The notes: generated by a model from the letters alone, not told the origin. Shown: positions 15,082-24,507, counted from the first letter of the stretch. The stretch: DNA of 34,348 nucleotides from Clostridia bacterium (GCA_017547445.1 JAFYPR010000017.1:1-34348); one strand, 5' to 3'. Translations and numbers: made by a program.

Positions 15082-17232
15082 TTACCAAGGTCTTCTTCCT
15101 CCGCCAAAACCGCCAAAGCCTCCGTTACCTGTATTTGTAACCGTAGTCTTCATTTCAATTGTGTGGGTTTCCTCACCGATTGTAACCGTATAGGTTTCGC
15201 CCACCTTAAGCTCAGGAGAGGAGAAAACAATACTGTTGCCTGTTTTCAATGTTTTATATCTGTAAATTTCTTCGCCCTTCTGATTTTTTATCACGATATC
15301 GCTTCCTGCGGTGATATTTGCACTTGTAACAAGCTTAAACGAGGGTTGCTTTGAGTCATTGTCAGGACTTTCAGCCATGCCTGATGCTCCCAATGCAATG
15401 AGAGTGCCTCCGTTAACCTTTATGCTTCCGCCTGAGTCCAGTGCGCCGTTGCCGTTATTTGTAGGACCTTCAACAATAATATTTCCGCCCTCAATAATCA
15501 TTCTGCCGTTTGCGTCAAGTCCGTCCCCCTGTGCGTCAACGAAAATTTCACCGCCTGTAATTATAAGGTCGTGACCGGTTTCAGCATCAGGGTTACTGCG
15601 GTTTACTGCATCTCTTCCGCCTGTACCGCCTGCATTTATACCATCGTCGCTGCCCTTTATGTTTATAATACCGCCGTTTATTGTAAGGTTTGCCTTACTC
15701 TCCAGACCTTCACTTGCCTTTAAAATATCAATTCTGCCATTATCAATCACAACATCACCGTGAGCAGAAATCCCCTTGCCCTTTTGGGAGGAAAGTATCA
15801 TTTCACCGCCTGTTATATTTAAAGTACCGCCCGAATGCACGGCATGGTCGGCAGAATTTACCGTGATGCTTCCGCCCTTTATTGCAATATCAGTTTCGCC
15901 CTTAATGCCTTTTGTTGCAGTAGACTCATCCTCTGTGGTTTCCTCGGGCGGTGTCATGTTGCCCCCGGGCTGGAATCCCTCGGGCGGTGTCATGTTGCCC
16001 CCGGGCTGGAATCCCTCGGGCGGTGTCATGTTGCCCCCGGGTTGAAATCCCCCGGGCGGTGTCATGTTGCCCCCGGGTTGAAATCCCTCGGGCGGTGTCA
16101 TATTGCCATTGGGCTGAAGTCCTTCAAAAGACTCTCTGTTCCCTCTTTCGCCTCGGTTTCCCCATTCCATACCTCCGCGACCGCCAAAGCTATCATTGAC
16201 CTCACCTGTAGTTGTTATGTCAATTGCTCCGCCTTCAATTATTACATCCTCTTCTGCCTCAATACCGTCACCGTAGGCAGTAATCTTTATGTCACCGCCC
16301 TGTATTTTTATGGTATTATTTGCATGGATGCCGTCCTTTTTGTCCGAAGAAAGCACCAGAGTGCCCTCTTCTATTTTTATATCGTCATCGCCGGCTAAGG
16401 CATGATGGGCCTTACTTGTAACGCAAAGTGTACCCTCACCCTTTATCTCAATATCATCATTCGAGAAAATCGCCGCCTTTGCATCCAGGGTATACTCTTC
16501 ACCGTCTGTTATGTAGTTTTCATAACCCTTGGAAATTGTTATAAACGACTTATTTGAATTTTCAAAGAAAATAACAGGGTTTGACGGGTTTGACATTTTA
16601 ACCCCTTCAAGACGAAGCTTTACCTTATACTTTGTGTCAACATGTATCATAACGTTATCATTTTCGCCCGTAACAGAAAAATCTCCGCCTTCGGTTATTT
16701 TTATTACATTACCTTCAACTGAAACACCCTTACCTGTAAAGGTCATATCGGTAACATTTACAGCACCGGTATTTTCTTTCCACGCATCCTTATTTTCTTC
16801 AAATTCAGCAGTGGTAATTTCAACACGGCGCTTTTCGTTATTCCAGTTAACCTCTGCCTCTAATCCTTCACTTACCGCACGCACAGGTACGAGCGTTGTA
16901 TCATCTGCAATAAAGGGTGCCACATCCATCTGGACAGCCTCACCGTTTACGTAAAGGGTTTTATCACCTATTGTAAGGCTTATAACCTCCTCCCCGTTTG
17001 TCGCAGTAACCTTCTTTTCTTCGTTATTCCAGCTGACCTGCATGCCAAATGCCTCAAAAATTGCACGCATAGGCACCATAGTACGTCCGTTTTCAATTCT
17101 TGCGGGCACAGGGCAGGCAACCTTTTTCTCATCAAGCTCAATTGTTATTTCATCTGCATAGCTTTCAATGCCAATGCCCATAACAAAAGCTGCCGCCAGA
17201 ATTACGGCGCAAATCTTTTTACCTGATTTCAT
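15082..17232 (-). CDS. Secreted Cthe_2159-like beta-helix carbohydrate-binding protein with copper amine oxidase N-terminal domain
   Basis: A 716-residue exported protein. Signal peptide at 1-27 (KKICAVILAAAFVMGIG, cleavage near SYA-DE). Residues about 30-130 form a copper amine oxidase N-domain-like repeat (RTMVPMRAIFEAFG, TTLVPVRAVSEGLEAEVNW), a domain often found on clostridial surface proteins. The rest is a parallel beta-helix with recurring turns (INGGIINIKGSDDGINAGG, IKGGSITVNSADHAVHSGG) like the pectin-binding Cthe_2159/DUF4353 family. A loop holds five near-identical GFQPGGNMTPP repeats. The C-terminus is Gly-rich (GGFGGFGGG). AGGAGG nine bases before the ATG at 17232 decides the start; an in-frame upstream start adds 18 residues before the signal peptide. 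A cell-surface role in binding plant polysaccharide is inference. Confidence 0.85.
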   Translation of the reverse strand: MKSGKKICAVILAAAFVMGIGIESYADEITIELDEKKVACPVPARIENGRTMVPMRAIFEAFGMQVSWNNEEKKVTATNGEEVISLTIGDKTLYVNGEAVQMDVAPFIADDTTLVPVRAVSEGLEAEVNWNNEKRRVEITTAEFEENKDAWKENTGAVNVTDMTFTGKGVSVEGNVIKITEGGDFSVTGENDNVMIHVDTKYKVKLRLEGVKMSNPSNPVIFFENSNKSFITISKGYENYITDGEEYTLDAKAAIFSNDDIEIKGEGTLCVTSKAHHALAGDDDIKIEEGTLVLSSDKKDGIHANNTIKIQGGDIKITAYGDGIEAEEDVIIEGGAIDITTTGEVNDSFGGRGGMEWGNRGERGNRESFEGLQPNGNMTPPEGFQPGGNMTPPGGFQPGGNMTPPEGFQPGGNMTPPEGFQPGGNMTPPEETTEDESTATKGIKGETDIAIKGGSITVNSADHAVHSGGTLNITGGEMILSSQKGKGISAHGDVVIDNGRIDILKASEGLESKANLTINGGIINIKGSDDGINAGGTGGRDAVNRSNPDAETGHDLIITGGEIFVDAQGDGLDANGRMIIEGGNIIVEGPTNNGNGALDSGGSIKVNGGTLIALGASGMAESPDNDSKQPSFKLVTSANITAGSDIVIKNQKGEEIYRYKTLKTGNSIVFSSPELKVGETYTVTIGEETHTIEMKTTVTNTGNGGFGGFGGGRRPW
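15942..16121. repeat. 33-bp tandem repeat within the beta-helix protein gene
   Basis: About five head-to-tail copies of a 33-bp unit (plus strand core CGGGCGGTGTCATGTTGCC), encoding 11 residues (GFQPGGNMTPP, with E or G following). Outer copies diverge (LQPNGNMTPPE), inner ones are nearly identical, which points to recent copy-number change. The length is a multiple of three, so changes keep frame. Confidence 0.93.
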
Positions 17233-17304
17233 GTAAATCAACCTCCTCATCTTAAGCATACATCCATAATATATAGCTTCTGCCAAGCAAAAGTGAACAT
17301 TTTG

Positions 17305-17772
17305 TTAATTCAAAAGTGCAACAGCTCTTGTTTCAATGCCCTCTTCTCTGCCTGTAAAGCCCATCTTCTCGTTTGTTTTTGCCTTGACGTTTATCTGCGA
17401 GGGGTCAATTTTCAAAGTCTCTGCCATCCTCTGTGCCATTAAAGCCTTGTAAGGTGCCATTTTAGGCTTCTGTGCAATTATGATCGTGTCAATATTAACA
17501 ATTTCAAAGCCTTTTTCTTTAATTCTCTTCCCCGCCTCCTCAAGAAGCACCAAAGACGAAATATCCTTATACTTCATATCCGTATCGGGAAAAAGCGTTC
17601 CTATATCACCCAGACCTGCCGCACCTAAAAGTGCATCAATCACCGCATGAATAAGAGCATCTGCATCAGAATGACCCAAAAGACCCTTGTCATGCTCTAT
17701 TTCGATACCGCCCAATATAAGCTTTCTGCCTTCTGTAAGGCGGTGTGTGTCGCATCCTATACCAATTCTCAT
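17305..17772 (-). CDS. ispF: 2-C-methyl-D-erythritol 2,4-cyclodiphosphate synthase
   Basis: A 155-residue IspF, the usual length. Metal-binding GCDTH near residues 6-10 and [26 protein letters not shown]; and C-terminal [17 protein letters not shown]. It cyclises CDP-ME 2-phosphate in the MEP isoprenoid pathway. It overlaps ispD by 4 bp (ATGA), the gene for the step two reactions earlier. Confidence 0.97.
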   Translation of the reverse strand: MRIGIGCDTHRLTEGRKLILGGIEIEHDKGLLGHSDADALIHAVIDALLGAAGLGDIGTLFPDTDMKYKDISSLVLLEEAGKRIKEKGFEIVNIDTIIIAQKPKMAPYKALMAQRMAETLKIDPSQINVKAKTNEKMGFTGREEGIETRAVALLN

Positions 17773-18467
17773 AATGCACCTCTCGATCTCAGTACTTCTG
17801 TCATATACAGAACATCCTCAGGATATGTAAGCTTAACATTATCCCTGCCCGTTATAACTGTCTTTATGGGGTAGCTGCACCTTTCAACAAGCATACATTC
17901 GTCAGTACCCTCAAAGCCATCTCTCTTTGCCGCTTCGTGGGCAGCAAGAAGAATTTCTTTTTTAAATATCTGAGGTGTCCTTACCTGTACCGTCGCCTCA
18001 CGGTCAACAGTAGCGGTAATCATCCCATTTTCATCAATGCTCTTTAACGTATCCACACTTAAAACAGAAGCAACCGCACCGCCGAAAGCAATAGCCGCCC
18101 GGGCAACCTCGGCAATGCTCTCAGCCTTTATAAGGGGCCTTGCCCCGTCATGCACGGCGATATATTCACATTCCTCCGAAATTTTCGCAAGAGCATTTCT
18201 TACGCTCTCCTGTCTTGTTGCTCCGCCCGATACAATATTTGTAATCTTTGCGTAGCCGTTCTTCTTTATTATTTCACCGTACTTTTCAATCATTTCCTTG
18301 GGTGCGGCAATAATAATTTCGTCAATTGCCTCGCAATTTTCAAAAACCTCTACAGTTCTTTCAAAAACACTTTTGCTTCCGATTTCAAGAAGCATCTTGT
18401 TATATCCCATCCTCTGCGAGCTTCCCGCAGAAAGTATAATTGCAGTAAAAAACCTTCCGTCCTTCAT
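17769..18467 (-). CDS. ispD: 2-C-methyl-D-erythritol 4-phosphate cytidylyltransferase
   Basis: A 232-residue IspD. The CTP-binding loop is [21 protein letters not shown] near residues 8-27, VHDGARPLI carries the conserved Asp, and [13 protein letters not shown] follows. It makes CDP-ME from MEP and CTP. The start at 18467 is set by GGGAGG seven bases upstream (MKDGRFF); the longer frame to 18590 runs through the carD terminator. Cotranscribed with ispF. Confidence 0.96.
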   Translation of the reverse strand: MKDGRFFTAIILSAGSSQRMGYNKMLLEIGSKSVFERTVEVFENCEAIDEIIIAAPKEMIEKYGEIIKKNGYAKITNIVSGGATRQESVRNALAKISEECEYIAVHDGARPLIKAESIAEVARAAIAFGGAVASVLSVDTLKSIDENGMITATVDREATVQVRTPQIFKKEILLAAHEAAKRDGFEGTDECMLVERCSYPIKTVITGRDNVKLTYPEDVLYMTEVLRSRGAL

Positions 18468-18488
18468 AATCTGCCTCCCTGTATAATT

Positions 18489-18518
18489 AAAATGCGACCG
18501 CATATGCGGTCGCATTTT
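18489..18518 (-). terminator. Perfect 30-bp palindrome, terminator after carD
   Basis: AAAATGCGACCGCAT and its exact complement with no spacer, 32 bp past the carD stop. The minus-strand 3' side reads CATTTTAATTATAC. A second small inverted repeat CTTTGC-GCC-GCAAAG lies at 18531-18545. It may also reduce read-through from carD into ispD. Confidence 0.75.
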
Positions 18519-18549
18519 GATAATCTGTTCTTTGCGCCGCAAAGTATAA

Positions 18550-19053
18550 TCACTCCACTTTCGGCTTTTGCATTTCTTCTTCAATAACATCTCTCAGAGC
18601 CTTATCAACCGCATCATAAGTGGTCTTCTTGCTCATAACAATTTCACTTATCAATATCTGCTTTGCATTTGCAAGCATCTTTCTTTCACCTGTGGAAAGC
18701 CCCTTTGTCTTATCACGCATCATAAGGCTTTTTACAACAGAGGCAACCTCATAAATATTACCGCTCTTGATTCTCACCATATTTTCACGGTAACGCTTAT
18801 TCCAGTTAAGGTTTGTATCAATATCAACTATCCTGAATTCATCCATAACCTTATCTGCCTCTTCAGGGGCAATAATATCCCTCACACCGATTTTTTCGGC
18901 ACCGTCAACGGGGATAAGAACTTTCATGTCACCTAACGGAATGCGCATGGCATAGTAACTGTGCACAAGACCGCCGATCTCGCACTCTTCAATAGCTTCG
19001 ATTACACCTGCACCGTGCAGTGGGTAAACAACGCTGTCTCCTATGCTGTACAT
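18550..19053 (-). CDS. CarD family transcriptional regulator
   Basis: A 167-residue CarD/CdnL protein. The N-terminal Tudor-like RNAP-interacting domain is clear (MYSIGDSVVYPLHGAGVIEAIEE with YYAMRIPLGDMKVLIPV) and the C-terminal part is an all-helical DNA-binding domain (NWNKRYRENMVRIKSG, LSTGERKMLANAKQILISE). It binds the RNA polymerase beta subunit and adjusts open-complex stability at many promoters. It is monocistronic, with its own consensus promoter and a terminator behind. GGGGAAGGATGTGA precedes the ATG. Confidence 0.94.
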   Translation of the reverse strand: MYSIGDSVVYPLHGAGVIEAIEECEIGGLVHSYYAMRIPLGDMKVLIPVDGAEKIGVRDIIAPEEADKVMDEFRIVDIDTNLNWNKRYRENMVRIKSGNIYEVASVVKSLMMRDKTKGLSTGERKMLANAKQILISEIVMSKKTTYDAVDKALRDVIEEEMQKPKVE

Positions 19054-19093
19054 AAAAATTCACATCCTTCCCCTTTTATCACCGAACAATATC

Positions 19094-19122
19094 ATTATAA
19101 CATGCTTTCCAAGGTTTGTCAA
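19094..19122 (-). promoter_or_regulatory. Sigma-A promoter of carD
   Basis: Minus strand: -35 TTGACA (19117-19122), 17-bp spacer, -10 TATAAT (19094-19099). Both hexamers are perfect consensus. Distance to the carD ATG is about 40 bp. Confidence 0.9.
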
Positions 19123-19190
19123 ACGCAAATTTTTTTAAATGGGTATAGTATCATATAACAGGTTAAAAATCAAGACCTTTTTTGAACAAT

Positions 19191-20288
19191 TTATATTTTT
19201 TTAAAATTTCCGAGATATTTATATCCTGTTGCATACTTTTTAAGCTCTTCCACAGCCTTTATCATATTTTCATCGCCTATATTGCCTTCAAGCTCAGCAA
19301 AAAATCTGTACTCACCCATTCTGTCTATAACAGGACGTGATTCTATCTTAAGAAGGTTTACGCCGTGCTTTGCAAAAATCTCCAATGCAGTAACCAACGC
19401 ACCCGAAACATGAGGCACGCTGAAGGAAAGTGCCGCCTTTGTGGCGCCCTCGCCAAACTGCGGATTTTTGGATATTATAACAAATCTGGTGGAATTTGCC
19501 TTACCCGAGTTTATACCCTCAGATAAAATATCCAGATCATAAAGCTTCCCCGCTCTCTTTGATGCAATGGCAGCCTTTGTCTTATCTCCCGATTCCTTTA
19601 CACTCTTTGCACCAACCGCTGTATTTACCACAGTGTTTAAATTCCAGTTTTTATCCTTTAAAAATTCCCTGCACTGGAAAAACCCCTGCTCGTGGGAATA
19701 TACATCCGTGATATCCTCTATATTCGCTCCCTTATTCACAAGAAGGCTGTGCTCTACCTTAATGGCAGTTTCGCCCACTATGTATACATCGCTCATGCAG
19801 AGCATATCAAGAACGTCCGTTATACTGCCCGTGGTTGAATTTTCCATAGGAAGCACACCATAATCCGCTTCGCCCTTTTCCACCGCTTCTATAACATTTT
19901 CAAAGGTTTTTACGTTATATATGTTTTCGCCGAATATCTTTGATGCGGCAATGGAGCCGTAGCCACCGTCAACGCCCTGATAAACTGCTCTCCCCTCAAG
20001 AGCCTTCTTCATATTGTAAGAATCCATCAGCTTCTGCTGTACACCTCTTGAAAGAGCCATCACCTTAACAAAGAATTCTTCTATAACGCCCTCGTATTCC
20101 TTTTCGGATACCTTTTCCATACGGCTTCTTAAAACCTTCTGCTCGCGGGAAGCATCCAATACCTGCATTCCCTCTTTAATCTTAATTGTACCTATGCTTT
20201 TTGCCACATCCATTCTTTTTTCCATAAGTGCAATAAGCTCTGTATCTATTTTATCTATTTCCGCTCTGTAATATTCAAGATTTTCCAT
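19191..20288 (-). CDS. pheA: Bifunctional chorismate mutase / prephenate dehydratase
   Basis: A 365-residue P-protein. Chorismate mutase domain at about 1-85 (EIDKIDTELIALMEKRMDVAKSIG), prephenate dehydratase at about 100-285 (VYQGVDGGYGSIAA, MENSTTGSITDVLD, STRFVIIS), then an ACT domain (SFSVPHVSGALVTALEIFA, with the Phe-binding ESRP motif at KIESRPVID). It converts chorismate to phenylpyruvate and is likely feedback-inhibited by phenylalanine. The ATG at 20288 has AGGGTG six bases upstream; the in-frame GTG at 20297 overlaps that site. Last gene of aroB-aroA-aroC-pheA. Confidence 0.96.
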   Translation of the reverse strand: MENLEYYRAEIDKIDTELIALMEKRMDVAKSIGTIKIKEGMQVLDASREQKVLRSRMEKVSEKEYEGVIEEFFVKVMALSRGVQQKLMDSYNMKKALEGRAVYQGVDGGYGSIAASKIFGENIYNVKTFENVIEAVEKGEADYGVLPMENSTTGSITDVLDMLCMSDVYIVGETAIKVEHSLLVNKGANIEDITDVYSHEQGFFQCREFLKDKNWNLNTVVNTAVGAKSVKESGDKTKAAIASKRAGKLYDLDILSEGINSGKANSTRFVIISKNPQFGEGATKAALSFSVPHVSGALVTALEIFAKHGVNLLKIESRPVIDRMGEYRFFAELEGNIGDENMIKAVEELKKYATGYKYLGNFKKI

Positions 20289-20302
20289 TTTTTTCACCCT
20301 TA

Positions 20303-21391
20303 TCAGAACATTTTTGCTTCAACAAGATAGTCGAATGCACATAATGTGGCACAAGCATCAATAACGCTTACCGCTCTTACGCATATGCAGGCATCGTGTC
20401 TTCCCACAACAGTCAGCTTTTCGTTTTTCATTTCAACAAAGTTAACGCTGTCCTGCTCACGTGATATGGAAGCCGTAGGCTTTATCGCCGTTCTGAACAC
20501 AATGGGCATACCGTTTGTGATGCCTCCGTTTATACCGCCGTCATGGTTTGTTTTCGTATATATTCTCCCGCCGTCCGTGTAAAGAGAATCGTTAGCCTCG
20601 CTGCCTCTCATTCTTGTCACGTTAAAGCCCTCGCCGAATTCCAGACCCTTAACTGCAGGAACAGAAAATATAAGCGAAGAAAGGCGTGATTCAAACGCAT
20701 CAAATATGGGGTTTCCTATGCCCTTTTCCATATTCATTATCGCACACTCTATAATACCGCCTGCGCTGTCAAGCTCACTCTTTAATCCGAGGACTCTCTC
20801 TTCCATTCTCTCCCGTGCCACAGGGTCAATTGTGGGGATAATCATATCCTTCATTTTTTTTGCCTCATCATATGTCATAGCACTTAAATCCCAGGGTGTG
20901 TCCTCAATATCCATAATGCTCTTTATTCTCGAAACTGTATATATGCCCTTCTGCTTTAAAGCGCATTTTGCAATTGCACCTGCAAAAACCAATGGCGCGG
21001 TTAATCTTCCCGAAAAATGTCCTCCGCCACGGTGGTCGTTAAAGCCGTTGTATCTTAAAAAGCCTGTATAATCTGCATGTGAAGGACGTGCAGTAGTTTT
21101 CAGATTATCATAATCCTTTGAGTGCTGGTCACTGTTATAAATCACAAACCCAAGGGGTGTACCTGTTGTCCTGCCGTTTACAACACCGGATAAAATTTCA
21201 GGCATATCAGGCTCTTTTCGTGCTGTCGCCAAAGCAGATGACCCTGTCTGTCTTCTTTTTAATTCGTATTTTATTTCCTCCATGTCAATTTCTATCCCCG
21301 GAGGAAGGTTGTCAATAACACCGCCGATTGCTCTTGAGTGGCTTTCCCCGAAAATTGAAAGCTTTATGTTATTACCCCATATTGAGCTCAT
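20303..21391 (-). CDS. aroC: Chorismate synthase
   Basis: A 362-residue chorismate synthase. Signatures: FGESHSRAIGGVIDNLPPG near the N-terminus (the family usually has GESHG, here GESHS), RPSHADYTGFLRY, and DHRGGGHFSGRLTAP. It makes chorismate from EPSP with reduced FMN. It overlaps the aroA end by 20 bp and is followed by pheA after 14 bp. Confidence 0.97.
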   Translation of the reverse strand: MSSIWGNNIKLSIFGESHSRAIGGVIDNLPPGIEIDMEEIKYELKRRQTGSSALATARKEPDMPEILSGVVNGRTTGTPLGFVIYNSDQHSKDYDNLKTTARPSHADYTGFLRYNGFNDHRGGGHFSGRLTAPLVFAGAIAKCALKQKGIYTVSRIKSIMDIEDTPWDLSAMTYDEAKKMKDMIIPTIDPVARERMEERVLGLKSELDSAGGIIECAIMNMEKGIGNPIFDAFESRLSSLIFSVPAVKGLEFGEGFNVTRMRGSEANDSLYTDGGRIYTKTNHDGGINGGITNGMPIVFRTAIKPTASISREQDSVNFVEMKNEKLTVVGRHDACICVRAVSVIDACATLCAFDYLVEAKMF

Positions 21392-22559
21392 ATGCTTTAC
21401 CTCCTAATTTACCGAACCTTTCCCAGAAATCCGGCATACTCTTATTAACACTCTCTGCGCCCTTTATAATAACATCCCCTGTACAGTAGGGTGAAATCGT
21501 AGCAAGAGCCATTGCAATACGGTGGTCGTTATGGGAGGAACAAACCCCACCCTTAAGGCTTTTTTTACCTCTTATAACAAGATAATCCTCGCCTTCTGTC
21601 ACATCAGCACCTATATTTTTCAGCTCCTCGCTTATAGCCTGAAGCCTGTCGCTTTCCTTGATGCGGAGCCTTGATGCATTGTAAATCCTGCCCTCGCCCT
21701 CACACACCGCCATAACACAGGCTAAAACAGGCACGCAATCGGGTATCTGACTGACGTCAACATCAATATTTCTGAGCGCCCTGCCGTTTGTCAGATATCC
21801 GTTTTTGATATCATCAATCTTCATGCCCATATTGCGGTAAACTTCCACAATCTCCTTATCCCCCTGAAGGCTTTCACTGTCAAGCCCTGTCAGGGTAACA
21901 TTCCCCATAGCAAGGAAAAACGCCGCCTGAGAGTAGTCCCCCTCCACGTTATATACGGCATTCTTATACCTTTGCCCGCCTTTTATAATAAAGGTATTTT
22001 CCTCTTCCTTTATCTCAATGCCGAATTTACTGAGTACATCAATTGTCATGTCAACATACGCACGGCTTTCAAGATGGGTTGTAATAATCAGTCTCGAATC
22101 TTCCTCTATCAATGGCAGGGCAAACAAAAGCCCCGTTATAAACTGGCTTGACACGTCACCTCTGATTTTATAATCTCCGCCCGTAAGCTGTCCCTTAACG
22201 TAAAGGGTGCTATCCTCCAGACGGTAATCAATGCCCTTTTCATTAAATATATTGAAGTAATCGTCAAGGGGTCTTTCCATCAATCTCTTTGACCCCGAAA
22301 CAGTAACCTCACCGTTAACTGCCAATGCAATAGGTATCATAAAGCGAAGGGTGGAGCCTGACTCGTTGGCAAATAAAGGCTTCTTATCCTTCATTGCCTC
22401 TAAACACGCCCTTGTGGCTTTTGTATCCTCGCTCGCGCCTACACCGACAGCCTCACCGCCGCCTAAATATGCCGCAATCAGACCTCTGTGGGAATAGCTC
22501 TTTGAAGGGGGTATTTTCATTTCGCCCTGCAAGTGGCAGGGTTTTATTCTTATATCCAT
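21372..22559 (-). CDS. aroA: 3-phosphoshikimate 1-carboxyvinyltransferase (EPSP synthase)
   Basis: A 395-residue EPSP synthase, slightly shorter than the usual 425-430. The PEP/shikimate phosphate binding loop is PPSKSYSHRGLIAA near residue 17, SGSTLRFMIPIA follows (family LxNSGTxxR/GSTxRF type), and RIKESDRLQAI and HNDHRIAMALA are in the C-terminal half. The ATG at 22559 lies 2 bp after the aroB stop with GTGAGG upstream; the in-frame TTG at 22565 is rejected. Confidence 0.96.
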   Translation of the reverse strand: MDIRIKPCHLQGEMKIPPSKSYSHRGLIAAYLGGGEAVGVGASEDTKATRACLEAMKDKKPLFANESGSTLRFMIPIALAVNGEVTVSGSKRLMERPLDDYFNIFNEKGIDYRLEDSTLYVKGQLTGGDYKIRGDVSSQFITGLLFALPLIEEDSRLIITTHLESRAYVDMTIDVLSKFGIEIKEEENTFIIKGGQRYKNAVYNVEGDYSQAAFFLAMGNVTLTGLDSESLQGDKEIVEVYRNMGMKIDDIKNGYLTNGRALRNIDVDVSQIPDCVPVLACVMAVCEGEGRIYNASRLRIKESDRLQAISEELKNIGADVTEGEDYLVIRGKKSLKGGVCSSHNDHRIAMALATISPYCTGDVIIKGAESVNKSMPDFWERFGKLGGKAYELNMG

Positions 22560-22561
22560 AA

Positions 22562-23608
22562 TCAAACCTCACGTGCAATTTCATCCAAAAGGCTTACATC
22601 CACCTTTTCGTAGTAGCTTTCTCCCATATCCTTTACAAGCACAATGCTTATCTTACTTCCGCTTCGCTTTTTGTCATGCATTGCCGCACCTGTCATTTTA
22701 TCAAGATTTTCTATAGAGGCGGGCAGATTATATTTTTCGCAAAGCGCCTTCAGCTTATCGTATGTGCCCGATTTTGTAATGCCTTGTCTTTCACTCCATA
22801 AGGTGATTGTGCACATGCCTATGGCAACAGCCGCCCCGTGGGAATAGGTGCCGTAGCCGGTATAATTCTCGACTGCATGACCTAACGTATGCCCGAAATT
22901 CAGAAGCATTCTCTCGCCCTTGTCAAGCTCGTCCTTTTCAACAATGCCCGCCTTGATACTGCAGCATTTTGCAATTACATCTTCAATTTCAAAACTGCCT
23001 GACAGCAAAGTCTCATAAAGAGCCTCATCACGTATTGCGGCATATTTTATAACCTCTGCCATACCGCAGGCAACCTCCCTTTCGGGAAGAGTTTTAAGGG
23101 TATCGGTATCAATTATAACCATCTTCGGCTGATAAAAGCTGCCCACTAAATTCTTCCCCTCGGGTATATTAACCGCAGTCTTACCCCCTACAGAAGAATC
23201 AACCTGTGACAAAAGCGTCGTCGGCAGCTGTATAAGGTTTACGCCTCTTAATACAACGGATGCGCAAAAAGCTGTCAGATCACCTACAACACCGCCGCCC
23301 AAGGCTATAATAACATCGCTTCGGGTAAAATCACGGCGGATAATTTCACGGCATAAATATTCAAGGTTTTTAAAGCTTTTTGCTTCTTCCCCTGCTTCAA
23401 CCACCAGCGAAAAACCTTCACCGCCGCCCTTTGCTACCGCTTCCTCCACCGCTTTGCCGTATAAAGGGTATACGTTGGTGTCAGATACTATGCAGACCTT
23501 TTTCCCCTCCACAAAACCTCTTAAAAGCTCTGCAGATTCTGAAAAAAGGCTTTTACCGATATATATTTTATATTCCTTTTTCGGAAGTTTCACATCAAGA
23601 GATAACAT
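22562..23608 (-). CDS. aroB: 3-dehydroquinate synthase
   Basis: A 348-residue AroB. NAD-binding GGGVVGDLTAFCASVVLRG, substrate loops LPTTLLSQVDSSVGGKTAVN, and metal ligands in LNFGHTLGHAVE and SHGAAVAIGM. It converts DAHP to 3-dehydroquinate. First gene of the aromatic operon, with a perfect -10 box upstream. The ATG at 23617 lies one base from GGAG and is too close, so I prefer 23608 (MLSLDVKL), with AAGGAG about ten bases upstream. aroD, aroE and aroK are not in this window. Confidence 0.95.
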   Translation of the reverse strand: MLSLDVKLPKKEYKIYIGKSLFSESAELLRGFVEGKKVCIVSDTNVYPLYGKAVEEAVAKGGGEGFSLVVEAGEEAKSFKNLEYLCREIIRRDFTRSDVIIALGGGVVGDLTAFCASVVLRGVNLIQLPTTLLSQVDSSVGGKTAVNIPEGKNLVGSFYQPKMVIIDTDTLKTLPEREVACGMAEVIKYAAIRDEALYETLLSGSFEIEDVIAKCCSIKAGIVEKDELDKGERMLLNFGHTLGHAVENYTGYGTYSHGAAVAIGMCTITLWSERQGITKSGTYDKLKALCEKYNLPASIENLDKMTGAAMHDKKRSGSKISIVLVKDMGESYYEKVDVSLLDEIAREV

Positions 23609-23643
23609 TTTAACCATTCTCCTTAAAAATGTATATTAGAATA

Positions 23644-23672
23644 ATTATAGCACCGCCTTTGTATGTTTTCAA
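23644..23672 (-). promoter_or_regulatory. Sigma-A promoter of the aro operon
   Basis: Minus strand: -35 TTGAAA (23667-23672), 17-bp spacer, -10 TATAAT (23644-23649). No attenuator-like peptide or T-box is visible in the roughly 30-nt leader. Confidence 0.85.
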
Positions 23673-23690
23673 GTTTTTTGCAAATTTACC

Positions 23691-23718
23691 TTGATAATTT
23701 GCCATTTTATGATAAAAT
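23691..23718 (+). promoter_or_regulatory. Probable promoter of the DUF554-malQ pair
   Basis: -35 TTGATA (23691-23696), 16-bp spacer, -10 TAAAAT (23713-23718), in AT-rich DNA back-to-back with the aro promoter. Confidence 0.6.
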
Positions 23719-23753
23719 AATTTATATTATTTTTTGGAAGGTCTTGGTATTTT

Positions 23754-24494
23754 ATGTACATCACAGGTATAGGCACTATAGTCAATGTAATTGCGGTTAT
23801 GGCAGGCTCCTTTGTAGGTCTTTTTGCCAAAAAGCTTATAAGCGACCGCCTCCGTGAAGGTATAATGGCAGCCTTAGGCTTGGCTGTTTTCACAATCGGT
23901 CTTTCGGGCATTGTGACAAACAGTATCTTCGTATCGGGCAGCTCCCTTTCATCGGAATTTACTCTTCTTATGATACTCGCACTTGCCATCGGTACACTTA
24001 TCGGTACACTTATTGACATTGAAAAGCGTCTTGACGATTTAGGGAGGTTTTTTCAGGAAAAGCTCACCAAAAATCAGTCAGGCTCCACCTTTGCCGAAGG
24101 CTTTGTATCCGCCTCGCTCCTTTTCTGTGTAGGCAGTATGGCAATTGTAGGCTCATTAAACGACGGCATATCCCATGACCCTAACATTCTTTTTGCCAAA
24201 AGCATCCTTGACGGCATCATGGCAGTTGTTTTTGCTTCAACCTTAGGAGTTGGCACAATGATGAGCTGTTTATCCCTTGTAGTATATCAGGGCGGTATAA
24301 CACTTTGCGCATCCCTTGTAGCACCGTATCTTACCGATACTGTAATTTCTCAGATGGGTCTTATCGGCAACGTGCTTATTATGGCAATTGGTCTTAACTT
24401 CGTATACAAGCCTAAATTCAAGGTGGGCAATATGCTCCCTTCGGTATTTATTCCCTTTATATATTATCTTTTTAAAATGATTTTTAATTTCTAA
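23754..24494 (+). CDS. DUF554 family membrane protein (YqgA-like)
   Basis: A 246-residue membrane protein with about seven helices. The start GIGTIVNVIAVMAGSFVGLF and the segments GLAVFTIGLSGI, LFCVGSMAIVGSLNDG and GVGTMMSCLSLVVYQGGITL are typical of DUF554/YqgA, a family without an established function (a transport role has been proposed). It precedes malQ by 13 bp; I see no functional link. The ribosome site is weak (GGAAGG well upstream), so the start is moderately certain. Confidence 0.88.
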   Translation: MYITGIGTIVNVIAVMAGSFVGLFAKKLISDRLREGIMAALGLAVFTIGLSGIVTNSIFVSGSSLSSEFTLLMILALAIGTLIGTLIDIEKRLDDLGRFFQEKLTKNQSGSTFAEGFVSASLLFCVGSMAIVGSLNDGISHDPNILFAKSILDGIMAVVFASTLGVGTMMSCLSLVVYQGGITLCASLVAPYLTDTVISQMGLIGNVLIMAIGLNFVYKPKFKVGNMLPSVFIPFIYYLFKMIFNF

Positions 24495-24507
24495 GGAGTT
24501 TTTACAT

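Noticed and set aside
15942-16121. Possible CRISPR-like regular repeats
   Set aside because: The 33-bp units are head-to-tail without spacers and encode an 11-residue repeat in frame; no cas genes are present.
15776-16398. Long plus-strand open frames with Pro/Gly or Cys-rich repeats
   Set aside because: They are antisense readings of the 33-bp repeats in the beta-helix protein gene and lack binding sites.
23609-23643. T-box or peptide attenuator for the aro operon
   Set aside because: The leader is only about 30 nt; there is no room for such elements.
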